NCBI GenBank assembly: GCA_030704615.1
Contig: CM060731.1
Span: forward strand, 90,190,756 to 90,254,755
Source: Takakia lepidozioides
Taxonomy: Eukaryota > Streptophyta > Takakiopsida > Takakiales > Takakiaceae
DNA length: 64,000 nt
Direction of reading: 5' to 3'
Within the stretch, counting starts at the first letter, position 1. Every line of letters begins with the position of its first letter. The position numbers and the translations under genes are program-made. The notes under the pieces were generated by a model, which ran no database searches, was not told where the DNA came from, and saw only the letters and a list, made by a program, of their open reading frames with translations. This document shows positions 10,650 to 22,200 of this stretch, piece after piece.

Positions 10650-13600
10650 GAAGCTTCTAGAAGCGACCGCCAACTTGACGGCCGCTCCATTTTCTAGAAA
10701 ATTAAAAAATAAGCGATAGCCAAAACTGGCAGTCGCTCCATTTTCCGGAAAAAAAAAAAACGACCGCTAGAACAGGCGGTTGCTTCATTTTCCGGAAATA
10801 AAATAAATAAGCGACCGCCAACATAGGCGGTCGCTTCATTTTCAAAACATTTAAAATAGATAAGCGACTGCCAACATTGGCGGTCGCTTCATTTTCAAAA
10901 CATTTAAAATAAATAAGCGACCGCCAACATACGCGGTCGCTTCATTTTCAAAAAAATTAAAATAAATAAGCGACCGCCAACATACGCGGTCGCTTCATTT
11001 TCAAAAAAATTAAAAAAATTAAGCGACCGCCAACATAGGCGGTCGCTTCATGTAAAAAAAGAATTAAAATAAATAAGCGACCGCCAACGTTGGCGGTCGC
11101 TTCATTTTCAAAACATTTAAAATAAATAAGCGACCGCCAACATATGCGGTCGCTTCATTTTCAAAAAAATTAAAATAAATAAGCGACCGCCAACATACGC
11201 GGTCGCTTCATTTTCAAAAAAATTAAAATAAATAAGCGACCGCCAACATACGCGGTCGCTTCATTTTCAAAAAATTAAAAAATTAAGCGACCGCCAACAT
11301 AGGCGGTCGCTTCATGTAAAAAAAGAATTAAAATAAATAAGCAACCGGCAACATTGGCGGTCGCTTCATTTTCAAAACATTTAAAATAAATAAACGACCG
11401 CAAACATAGGCGGTCGCTTCATTTTCAAAAAAATTAAAATAAATAAGCGACCGCCAACATAGGCGGTCGCTTCATTTTCCAAAACTTTAAAATAAATAAG
11501 CGACCGCCAACATAGGCTGTCGCTTTATTTTCAAAAGAATTAAATTAAAAGGGACCGCCAGCAATGGCGGTCGCTTGATTTTCAAAACAATTAAAATAAA
11601 AGCGACCGCCAGTAGTGGCGGTTGCTGGATTTACAAAAAACAAAACAATTGCGGCGATTGCCCGTAATGGCGCTCGCTCGATTTTCCTCCAAAATATAGA
11701 GAAGCGACCGCCTGTAATGGCGGTCACTTCATTTTCAAAAACATTTAAATAAAAGCGACCGTCAGTAATGGCGGTCGCTTCATTTTTATTTTCAAAACAA
11801 TTAAAATAAATGCGACCGCCACAAATGGCGGTCGCTCCATTTCCAACCAAATTTAAAAAAAAACGACCGCCACTAATGGCGGTCACTGCCATTACAAAAA
11901 ACAACAATACCGGCGACCGCCCCTAATGGCGGTCGCTCCATTTTCCTCCAAGAAACAAAAAAGCGACCGCCAGTAACGGCGGTCGCTTCATTTCCGAAAT
12001 AATTAAAATAAAAGCGACAGCTAGTAATGGCGGTCGCTTCATTTCCAAAATAATTAAAATAAAAGTGACTGCCAGTAATGGCGGTTGCCCCATTTTCAAA
12101 AATAAAAGCGACTGCCAGAAATGGCGGTCGCTGTATTATAAAAAATAACCATTACAGCAACCGCTAGAAATGGCGGTCGTCCCATTTCCAAAAATAAAAA
12201 AATAAAAGCGACCTCAAGTAATGGCGGTCGCTGCATTTAAAAAAATAACCATTACAGCAAACCGCCAGAAATGGCGGTCGCTGCATTTTGTAAAAACAAA
12301 AATTGCCAGTAATGGAAGTGAGGGGAGAATGACTAGGGGCTTATATCCCCCCCCCCGCCTCATTCCTCGCTCCACGCACAGGGCAGACCTCGTAGAAGCG
12401 ACCGCCACCATGGCGGTCGTTCCATTTAAAAACAAAAAAAAACGACCGCCACAAATGGCGGTCGCTCCATTTCGCCAAAAAAAAAAAAAAAACGACCGCC
12501 AGTAATGGCGGTCGCTGCATTTATAAAAACAAAAAAAAACTTCAAGCGACCAGAAGTGAAGGGAGAATGAGCCGGAGCTTATATGCCCCCCTCCCCCCTT
12601 TCCCCGCCTCACTCCTCGCTCCATGTGCAAGGCACACTTCGTAGAAGCGACCGCCACCTTGGCGGTCGCTCCATTTTCATTTTCAAAACAATTAAAATAA
12701 AAGCGACTGCCATTTATGGCGGTGGCTCCATTTCCAACCAAATTTCAATAAAAGCGACCGCCACTAATGGCGGTCGCTGCAATTACAAAAAACAACAATA
12801 CCGGTGACCGCCCCTAATGGCAGTCGCTCCATTTTGCTCCAAAAAAACAAAAAGCGACCGCCAGTAACGGCGGTCGCTTCATTTCCGAAATAATTAAAAT
12901 AAAAGCGACAGCTAGTAATGGCGGTCGCTTCATTTCCAAAATAATTAAAATAAAAGCGACTGCCAGTAATGGCGGTCGCTTCATTTCAAAAATAATTAAA
13001 ATAAAAGCGACCGCCAGTAATGGCGGTTGCCCCATTTCCAAAAATAAAAGCGACTGCCAGGAATGGCGGTCGCTGTATTGTAAAAAATAACCATTAGAGC
13101 AACCGCTAGAAATGGCGGTCGTCCCATTTCCAAAAATAAAAAAATAAAAGCGACCGCAAGTAATGGCGGTCGCTGCATTTAAAAAAATAACCATTACAGC
13201 AACCGCCAGAAATGGCGGTCGCTGCATTTTGTAAAAACAAAAACTGCTAGTAATGGAAGTGAGGGGAGAATGACTAGGGGCTTATATGCCCCCCCCCCCC
13301 CCCCCGCCTTATTCCTCGCTCCACGCACAGGGCAGACCTCGTAGAAGCGACCGCCACCATGGCGGTCGTTCCATTTAAAAACAAAAAAAAACGACCGCCA
13401 CAAATGGTGGTCGCTCCATTTCGCCAAAAAAAAAAAAAAAAAACGACCGCCAGTAATGTCGGTCGCTGCATTTATAAAAACAAAAAAAAACTTCAAGCGA
13501 CCAGAAGTGAAGGGAGAATGAGCCGGAGCTTATATGCCCCCCTCCCCCCTTCCCCCGCCTCACTCCTCGCTCCATGTGCAGGGCACACTTCGTAGAAGCG

Positions 13601-14345
13601 ACCGCCACCTTGGCGGTCGCTCCATTTTCATTTTCAAAACAATTAAAATAAAAGCGACTGCCATTTATGGCGGTCGCTCCATTTCCAACCAAATTTCAAT
13701 AAAAACGACCGCCACTAATGGCGGTCGCTGCAATTACAAAAAACAACAATACCGGTGACCGCCCCTAATGGCGGTCGCTCCATTTTGCTCCAAAAAAACA
13801 AAAAAGCGACCGCCAGTAACGGCGGTCGCTTCATTTCCAAAATAATTAAAATAAAAGCGACCGCCAGTAATGGCAATCGCTTCATTTTCAAATAATTAAA
13901 ATAAAAGCGACCGCCAGTAATGACGGTCGTTTCATTTCCAAAATAATTAAAATAAAAGCGACCGCCAGTAATGGCAGTCGCTTCATTTCCAAAATAATTA
14001 AACTAAAAGCGACCGCCAGTAATGGCGGTCGCTTTATTTCCAAAATAAATAAAATAAAAGCGACCGCCATGTATATTCTCCCCACCCCTCATTCCTCGCT
14101 CCACGCGCAGGACAGACCTCGTAGAAGCGACCGCCACCTTCGCGGTCGCTCCATTTTTTTAAAAAAAACGACCGCCAGTAATGGCGGTCGCCCCATTTCC
14201 AAAAATAAAAAATAAAAGGCGACCGCCAGAAATGGCGGTCGGGGAGAATGACTGGGAGCTTATATGCCCCCCCCCCATTCCTCGCTCCACGTGGAGGGCA
14301 GACCTCGTAGAAGCGACCGACACCTTGGTGGTCGCTCCATTTAAA
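10650..14345. repeat. hairpin satellite, block A
   Basis: About 60 units of 50-60 bp. Each has GCGACCGCC and GGCGGTCGC as inverted arms around 4-8 bases, separated by AT-rich A-runs (TTCATTTTCAAAA...AATTAAAATAAAT). Units drift in sequence, but base changes are often matched in the other arm, as expected when the hairpin is kept. In the right half, modules with long C-runs (12315, 12550, 13256, 13502, 14069, 14240) are inserted and the array forms higher-order copies. Long open frames here, with repeated RPPLLAVAF-like peptides, only mirror the repeat. Confidence 0.92.
12311..14190. repeat. higher-order duplication of about 0.95 kb
   Basis: The stretch 12311-13251 and the one starting at 13252 match unit for unit: AATGGAAGTGAGGGGAGAAT, C-run, CCACGCACAGGGCAGACC, a series of hairpins, a second C-run module with AGCCGGAGCTTATATG, then further hairpins. 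Offsets between matching marks are 941-951 bp. The second copy decays toward 14150. This indicates unequal exchange over the array. Confidence 0.75.
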
Positions 14346-14649
14346 TAAAAATGAATGCACAGTTGGAAGCATGGCACAATTGTTCTCCATTCGACAAGCA
14401 AATCACCGAACACAAACATGAGCAAGTGACGGTGTCTTTGGCCGACATTTTGGCTGGTATACACATGGGCAACATCTTTTATTTTCCAACACATACACAA
14501 TACCAATACAAATACTCATAGTGACAATGATCACATTGATATTACTTCAGTACAGAAATATAAACATGCCCATGCTAATTACTTTAATTAACAAGGACAA
14601 ATGAGGGTATTTATATTTGGGGTATTATTCATTTAGCTAGACCCAATGT
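14346..14649. other. unique spacer between two satellites
   Basis: About 300 bp of AT-rich sequence without repeats or a recognisable gene, between the hairpin satellite and the 120-bp satellite. Confidence 0.5.
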
Positions 14650-17600
14650 TCATCCGTTCAATGGGTACATTGGCCGTTCACCCATGACAAGATTTTTTTT
14701 CGCAATGAACAAAATTGGATGACACATGAACGCCTCATTGACCTATTGAATGAATTTCGATTGATCTCACATTATTCTGGGACCTGTCAGATGGTACATT
14801 GGACATACTGGCCAAGTCTCGAAGCGAACGAAAATAATTTGGATGGGCAACCATTTGTTGGCCCATTTGACGAATTTCGTTTCATCTCATATTACTCTGG
14901 GACCTCTTAGATGGTACATTCAGCACACTGGCAAAGTTTGAAAGCGAATCAAAATTGTTCAGATGGGCAACCATCCGTTCGGCCATCGAATGAATTTCGA
15001 TTGATCTCATATTAGTCCGGGACCTGTGAGAGGGTGTACCGAACTTACTGGCAAAGTTTAAAAGCAAACAAAAATGATTTGGATGGGCAACCATCCGTTC
15101 AACTGTTGGATGAATTTTGTTTGATGTGCTATTACTCTGGGGACTTGTTGGACGGCGTTTCGGGTGCACATGATTTTCATTCTGTTTTTTTAGCCATATG
15201 TCTAATGACGGCATATGCAACGTGCGTACCAAATTTCATAGCGAACAAATGTCATTAGGACCCAAAACCACAGTTTCTTCCCTAATTTGCACTCCAAACT
15301 TGATTTGTTTTCTACTTCATGCACTCTTCATAGAGAGTTCAGCAATAGTGAGCGAAGAGAATACTTTTAGAAATTTTTATTTTTGTTTGGTCCAAATTTT
15401 TGTAGGGATGTAACGGTGGGAGGGTTGAAGCCAGAGAACAAAATTGAGCCAAAAATAAAAAGGTTACTTAGCATAAAACCCCAATCAAAGACAATGTAAA
15501 CCTATTTATTTGCTTGAAATTCATTTAAACGCAATTTAATTGCAAATTGGTGGAAGGGCGAGGGCGTGGTTGGGGAGATAAATGTTTGTTGCTTCTCTTG
15601 TTTCTCCACACATGTGTTACACACATATTCAAGCACATGCGGGCAAAAGATGGGCCTCAACCTCATCCGTTCAATGGGTGCATTGGCCGTTCACCCATGA
15701 CATGATTTATTTTTCGCAATGAACAAAATTGGATGACGTGTGAACGCCTCATTGGCCTATTGAACGAATTTCGATTGATCTCATATTACTCTGGGACCCG
15801 TCAGATGGTACATTGAACATACTGGCCAAGTCTCGAAGCGAACGAAAATAATTTGGATAGACAATCATCCGTTGGCACATTGGACGAATTTCGTTTCATC
15901 TCATATTACTCTGGGACCTCTTAGATGGTACGTTGAGCACACTGGCAAAGTCTGAAAGCGAACCAAAATCATTCGGATGGGCAACCATCCGTTCAGCCAT
16001 CGAATGAATTTCGATTGATCTCATAGTAGTCCGGGACCTGTGAGAGGGTGTACCAAACGTACTGGCAAAGTTTGAAAGCAAACAAAAATGATTTGGATGG
16101 GCAACCATCCGTTCAACCGTTGGATGAATTCCAATTGACGTGCTATTACTCTCGGACCTGTTGGACGGCGTTTCGGGTGCACATGATTTTTTTTCCATTC
16201 CGTTTTTCAGCCATATGTCTAATGACGGCATATGCAATGTGCGTGCCAAATTTCATATCGAACAAAAGTTATTAGGACTCAAAACCACAATTTCTTCCCT
16301 AATTTGCACTCCAAACTTGATTTGTCTTCTACTTCATGCATATAGAGAGTTTCAGCAATAGTGAGCAAAAAGAACACTTTTTAAAAAAATCATTTTTGTT
16401 TGGTCCAAATTTTTGTAGGAATGTAGCGGTGGGAGGGTTGAAGCCAGAGAAGAAGATTGAGCCAAAAATAAAATCGTTACGTAGCAGAAAACCCCAATCA
16501 AAGACAGTGTAAACCTATTTATTTGCTTAAAATTTATTTTAACTCAATTGAATTGCAAATTGGTGGAAGGGCGAGGGCGTGGTTGGGGAGGAAAATGTTT
16601 GTTGCTTCTCTTGTTTCTCCGCACATGTGTTGCACACATATTCAAGCACATGCGGGCAAAAGATGGGCCTCAACCTCATCCGTTCAATGGGTGCATTACC
16701 CGTTCACCCATGACAGGATTTTTTTATCGCAATGAACAAAATTGGATGATACGTGAACGCCTCATTGGCCCATTGAACAAATTTCGATTGATCTCATATT
16801 ACTCTGGGACCTGTCAGATGGTACATTGGACATACTGGCCAAGTCTCGAAACGAACAAAAATCATTTGGATGGGCAACCCTCCGTTGGCCCATTGGACGA
16901 ATTTCGTTTCATCTCATATTACTCTGGGACCTCTTAGATGGTACATTGAACACACTGGCAAAGTCTGAAAGCGAACCAAAATCATTTGGATGGGCAACCG
17001 TCTCTTCAGCCATCGAATGAATTTCGTTTCATCTCATATTAGTCCGGGACCTGATACATGGTATGTTGAACATAGTGACAAAGTTTGAAAGCAAACAAAA
17101 ATCATTTGGATGGTCAATCATTCGACCGCCATTCTTTTTCGCAATGAGCAAAACTTCATGATAGATGAACGCGTCGTTAGCCCATTGAACGAATTTCGTT
17201 TCATCGTATATTACTAAGGGATCTGTGAGACGGTATACTGAAGACACCGCGGAAGTTTCGAAGCGAACCAAAATCATTTGGATGGGCATCCATCCGTTGG
17301 CCAATCAAACAAATTTCGTTTCATCTCATATTACACTGGGACCCGTCTTATGGTATGTTGAACATACTGACAAAATTTGAAAGCAAACCAAACTCATCTA
17401 GATGGGCAACCGTCCGTTGGGCCATTGAACGAATTTCGATTGATGTCATACTCGAACGGGACCTGTGAGATGGCGTACCAAACATACTGGCAAAGTTTGA
17501 AAGGAAACAAAAATCATTCAGATGGCCAACCATCCGTTGTCCAATCGAATGAATTTCGTTTCATCTCGTATGACTCCAGGACCTGTTGGGTTGCGTTTCG

Positions 17601-19078
17601 TCTGCTCATGATTTGCTTTTGGCTCTATTCTTGAACCATTGGCTTGACGCCAACATATGCAATGTGTATGCAAACTTTGGGAGCAATAAAAAATCATTTG
17701 GATACTAAACCACGATTTCGCGCCTCATTTGCACTCCAAAGTGGATTTGTCTTCAACTTTATGTACTCAAACAAAAATGAAAAAAAATAAAAAATCTCCA
17801 TGACAGGTGAACGCGCCGTTGGCCCATTGAATGAATTTCGTTTCATCTCATATTACTCAGGGATATGTGAGACGATATACTGAAGACGCTGAGGAAGTTT
17901 CAAAGTGAACGAAAATCATTTGGATGGGAATCCATCCGTTGGCCCATCGAACAAATTTTGTTTCATCTCATATTACACTGGACCCATGTTATGGTATGTT
18001 GAACATACTGGCAAAGTTTAAAAGAAAACTCAACTTTTCTGGATGGGCAACCGTCTGTTGGGCCATTGAACGAATTTCGATTGATGTCGTACTCGTTCGG
18101 GACGTGCAAGATAGGGTATCAAACATACTGGCAAAGTTTGAAAGCAAACAAAAATCATTTGCATGGGCAACCATCCGTTGCCCCATCGAATGGATTTTCT
18201 TTCATCTCGTATGACTGCGGGACTAGTTTGACTGCGTTTCGCCTACTCATGATTTTTGTTTTGCTCCATTTTTGAACCACTTGACGTAGGGACACCATGT
18301 GTAATGTGCGTGCAAAATTTGGGAGCGATCAAAAGTCATTTGGACCCAAAACCACGATTTTCGCAACCCATTTGCACTCCAAAGTGGATTTGTCTTCAAC
18401 TTCTTTCACTCTTCATAGAGAGTTGTAGAATAGTGAGCGTTCGAAGTGATTTTTTTTTTTTTTGGTCCAATTTTTTGCAAGGATGCACAGGTGTGAGGGT
18501 TGAATACCCAGAACAAAATTGACCCAGAAACAATATCATTGCGTGGCAGAAACCCGCAATCACAGACATTCTAAGTCTAATTATTGAATTAAAATTCAAG
18601 AAAATCGAGTTAATTCAAAATTGTTTGAAGGGGGACTGCGTCGTTAGGAGGGGCAAATGGTTTGTTTTTCTCTTGAATATCTGCGCATGTGTTGCACACA
18701 TATTCAAGCACATGCGGGCTAAAGTTGAGCGTGAACCACATCCGTTCATCGATGCCATAGGCGTTCACGCATGAGAGGATTTTTTTTTCGCAGTGAGCAA
18801 AATTGGATGACATGTGAACGCGCCGTTGGCCCATTGAACAAAATTCGTTTCATGGACGTATGAGACGGTATTCTGAAGACGCTACGGAAGTTTCAAAGCG
18901 AACCAAAATCATTTGGATGGGCATCCATCCGTTGGCCCATCGAACAAATTTCGTTTCATCTCATATTACACTGGGACTCGTCTTATGGTATGTGGAATAT
19001 ACTGGCTTGAAGTTTAAAAGCAAACAAAACTCATCTGGATGGACAACCGTCCGTTGGGCCATTGAATGAATTTCGATT
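14650..19078 (+). repeat. 120-bp satellite with roughly 1-kb higher-order copies
   Basis: The basic unit is 120 bp: GGGACCTGT recurs at 14778, 14898 and 15018. Each monomer carries a GAATTTCG(T/A)TT segment, CATATTACTCTGGGACC, an ACTGGC(C/A)AAGT segment and TTTGGATGGGCAACCATCCG. Groups of monomers plus a tail (CACATGTGTT, TTCAAGCACATGCGGGC) repeat about every 1.0 kb, with marks near 14655, 15668, 16680 and 18735. The right end is cut by the gypsy fragment at 19079. Open frames follow the repeat and are not genes. Confidence 0.88.
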
Positions 19079-20584
19079 TGTCGCGGGCCTTTGCCTTAAG
19101 GGCGGGGGGTCGAAACACAAGAGGGGCTGCCCCTGTGGTGGGGGTAGTGGCAACGTTAGGGGCTCATCACGGTCCATTGGGGCCGCGGTACCAGGTGGGC
19201 CAAGACTCACCGTGACTCATCACAGGGAATCGATGGTCTTGGTGGTGGTTCACCATAAAAGGACTTGGTTATTTGCGAAACCCCCGTCGACACCTATAGA
19301 AGTATATATAGGGAGTAGTAACCCCGAGAGCAGTGCAAGCCTGTTGAGTGACCAAAAGCTAGTGAGTAAGTAAGCATGCCGGAAAACGACCAGGGTGTGA
19401 AAGCCGATGATCCTAGTGAGCCCGATGGGTCTGACGCGATGCCGAAGCGGCAAACGAAAGAGACTATTTATGCTTCTGAAAGTGAGGCCGCTCAAGAGCA
19501 AGAGACATTTGGGGAGTCGGAGCCTGAGGACTCTCCGAGAGACTTGCCAGTCCAACAGATGCCGCTAATGCCACCATCTTTCCCGGAAGGCTTTTTGGCG
19601 CAGTTTGGCGGGACGTTGAAAGACGTGATGAGGGCGGCTAATGCCACTTCAACTAAGACGAAGTTTAAGGTGAAGCCTAAGAAACCTGACACCTTCGAGG
19701 GCGTCCGAAATCGGAAGGCACTCAACACCTGGCTCTTGGAGCTGGAGCAGTACTTCCAGGCGGCCAAGCTGAGTGACGAGGATCAGGTGGAAGTGGCTCC
19801 CACCTATTTGAGGGGCTATGCTCAACAATGGTGGCAGAAGCGTCTTAATAACCAAGGGCCAAACTCTGAGCCCTTGAGTTGGGGTGAGTTCAAGGAACTC
19901 ATGAAAAAATAGTTTGTACCTCTCAACGCGTCCTGGCTTGCCCGGGGTAAAATGAGGAACTTGAAGCAAACAGATGATATTCGAGGATATGTTCAGGCTT
20001 TCAATGTATTGTTGCTTGAAGTCGCTGACATGGCGGAACCAAAAATGGTTTTCAACTTTGTGGCGGGACTGGCCCATGGGCTAGGCGAAAGTTGGAGGAG
20101 AGACCACCAAAGTCGGATGTCCTTAGGGGTGAAAGACAGACGGAGCTGAACCACAAGAAGGTCTGACGGGAATGTGATTGATTCCGATCGGAAAAGAAGT
20201 GGGATAAGCCACACGGCGGCAATGGCAATTGGAGATCGAAGGGAAGGCCTTTGCATGCCAGGGCGACACTCGGTGCTCTGAAAGGAAAAATAGGTGCAAC
20301 AGCACATTGCGGACAAAAGACGACCTTTGATGGGGTGTGCTTTAATTGCGGGGAGACTAGGCACATGGCCAAAAAATGCCCGAAACCCCGACAGTTGAAC
20401 ATGACAACGGCGACCACGAAGCTTTCCGAAGACTCCATCAACCGTTTGGTGGAGGCAGTAGTCGCCAAGACTTTGCAAGATAGGTGACTACACGTGTGAG
20501 CTGTTCCAGGAGGCTGGTGCATCATGTAACGGAAGCTGCTTCATGTTCATAAGTAACAAAATTTTCGAAACTAACGTGTCGTTG
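19079..20584 (+). mobile_element. decayed chromovirus fragment (LTR piece plus gag)
   Basis: Starts with TGTCGCGG like the LTRs at 2834 and 9104 and keeps the TATA region, but the LTR is internally shortened. Near 19375 it passes straight from LTR R-region sequence (GTGAGTAAG) into gag, without LTR end or primer site. It stops at 20584 inside the protease-start region, where hairpin satellite begins. It belongs to the same family as the complete element but is clearly diverged. It sits exactly between two satellite types. Confidence 0.82.
19376..20490 (+). pseudogene. gag remnant of chromovirus relative
   Basis: Begins MPENDQGVKADD and keeps the gag blocks WLLELEQYFQAAKL and YLRGYAQQWWQKR. 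An in-frame TAG at about 19910 replaces the glutamine codon found in the complete copy. Further on there are frame changes and a deletion before the basic region. The zinc knuckle is still readable in another frame (CFNCGETRHMAKKC), with arginine in place of the proline-glycine glycine, so RNA binding may be weakened. It ends before the protease. Non-functional. Confidence 0.8.
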
Positions 20585-22200
20585 TCGTATAGGCGGTCAT
20601 TTCATTTAAAAATAAAATAAAAAAGAGCGACCGCCATTGGGTGGTCGCATCATCTTTAAAAATACCAGAAAGAGTGACCACCATATGGTGGTCGCTTTAT
20701 TTAAAACAAATACCTAAAAGAGCGACCGCCGTATCGACGGTCGCTTTATTTTTTTTTAAAACAAAAAATAACGACCGCCATAGGACGGTCGCTTCACTTT
20801 TTAGAGAAACTTAACAGAGCGACCGCCGTAGTGGCGGTCGCTTCATTTTTAAAAAAATGAAAAAGAGAGACAGCCATAGTGCGGTCGTTTCATTTAAATT
20901 TAAAAAAAAGAAAGAAATTGAAAACAAAACCGTAAACGAGCTACCGCCGAATTGGCGGTCGCTCCAGTTTCTTAAAAAGCGAAGAAGAGCGACCCCCGTA
21001 TGGCGGTCGCTTCAGTTTTTTTTTTTTTTTAATTTTTTTAATAAATATAAATATATTAAAATTAAAATTTATTCTTAAAAAAAAACTTTAAGGAGCGACC
21101 GCCGTAATGGTGGTCGCTTTAGTTTCTTAAGAATCGAAAAAGAGCGACTGCCATAGGGCGGTCGCTTCATTTTCTTCTTTAAGAAAACTTTATTTAAAAA
21201 ACAATATTAAATAATTATTTAAAAAGAAAACTTATAGGAGCGACCGCCGTATCGAAAAAGAGCGACCGCCATGGGGCAGTCGATTCGTTTTTTTAAGAAA
21301 AAAAAACTTTAATTTTTTAATTTTTAATTTTTAATTTCAAAAAACATTAAAGGAGTGACCACTATATTGGCGGTCGCTTCAGTTTCTTAAAAATCGAAGA
21401 AGAGTGACCGCTGTATGTCGATCGCTTCATTTTTTAAAATTGAAAAAACCTTATTTTAAATTTTAACTATTATTTTTTCTTAAAAACTTAAAGGAGCGAC
21501 CGCAGTATTGGCGGTCGCTTCAGTTTTTAAAAAAGCGAAAAAGAGCGACCCCCATATGGCGGTCGCTTGATTTTTAAAATAAATAAACGAAAATGAGCGA
21601 CCACCGTAGTGGCAGTCGCTTCATTATTTTAAAAAATGAAAAAAAGCGACCGCCGTATTGGCAGTTGCTTCATATATATTTTTATAAAAGGAGCGACTGC
21701 CGTAGTTGCAGTTTCTTCATTTAAAGTTTAAAAAAAAAAGAGCCACTGCCGCTAAATGGCGGCCGCTAAATTTTAAAAAACAAAACAAGGCTGCATTTTA
21801 AATAAAAAAGAAGCGACGGTTTGGCGGTCGCTTAATTTTAGAATAAAAATAAAAATATGCGATGGCCGGCGAATGGCGGTCGCTGTATTTTTTTAAATAT
21901 TTTCTAAACTGCAAGCGACTGCCAATCTTGGCGGTTGCTTAATTTTTAAAAATAATAATTTTCAAGCGACCGCCAATATAGGCCGTCGCTTAATTTAAAA
22001 TATAATAAATTGCAAGCGACCGCCAATATGGGCGGTCGCTCCATTTAAAACTTTATAAATTGCCGACAACCGCCAATATAGGCGGTCGCTTAATTTAAAA
22101 AAATATTAAATTACAAGCGACAGCCAATATGGGTGGTCGCTTGATTTAAAAAATAATAACTTTTAAGCGTCCGCTAATATGGGCGGACGTATTTTTTTAA
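20585..22200. repeat. hairpin satellite, block B
   Basis: The same GCGACCGCC/GGCGGTCGC inverted-repeat family as block A, but with longer and more varied AT spacers, more mismatched arms and unit sizes from about 50 to 90 bp. Arms include changed forms such as GAGCGACCGCCGTATTGGCGGTCGCTTC. It starts directly at the broken end of the gypsy fragment, so the fragment probably inserted into, or was joined to, this array. Confidence 0.88.

Noticed and set aside
10650-14345. CRISPR-like array (regular palindromic repeats with spacers)
   Set aside because: Spacers are themselves repetitive AT-rich linkers, repeats vary from unit to unit, there are no cas genes, and the surroundings are eukaryotic. 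It is a satellite.
11545-14506. Long minus-strand open frames with repeated RPPLLAVAF-type peptides
   Set aside because: They exist because the repeat period is near a multiple of three; no start context, domain or unique sequence.
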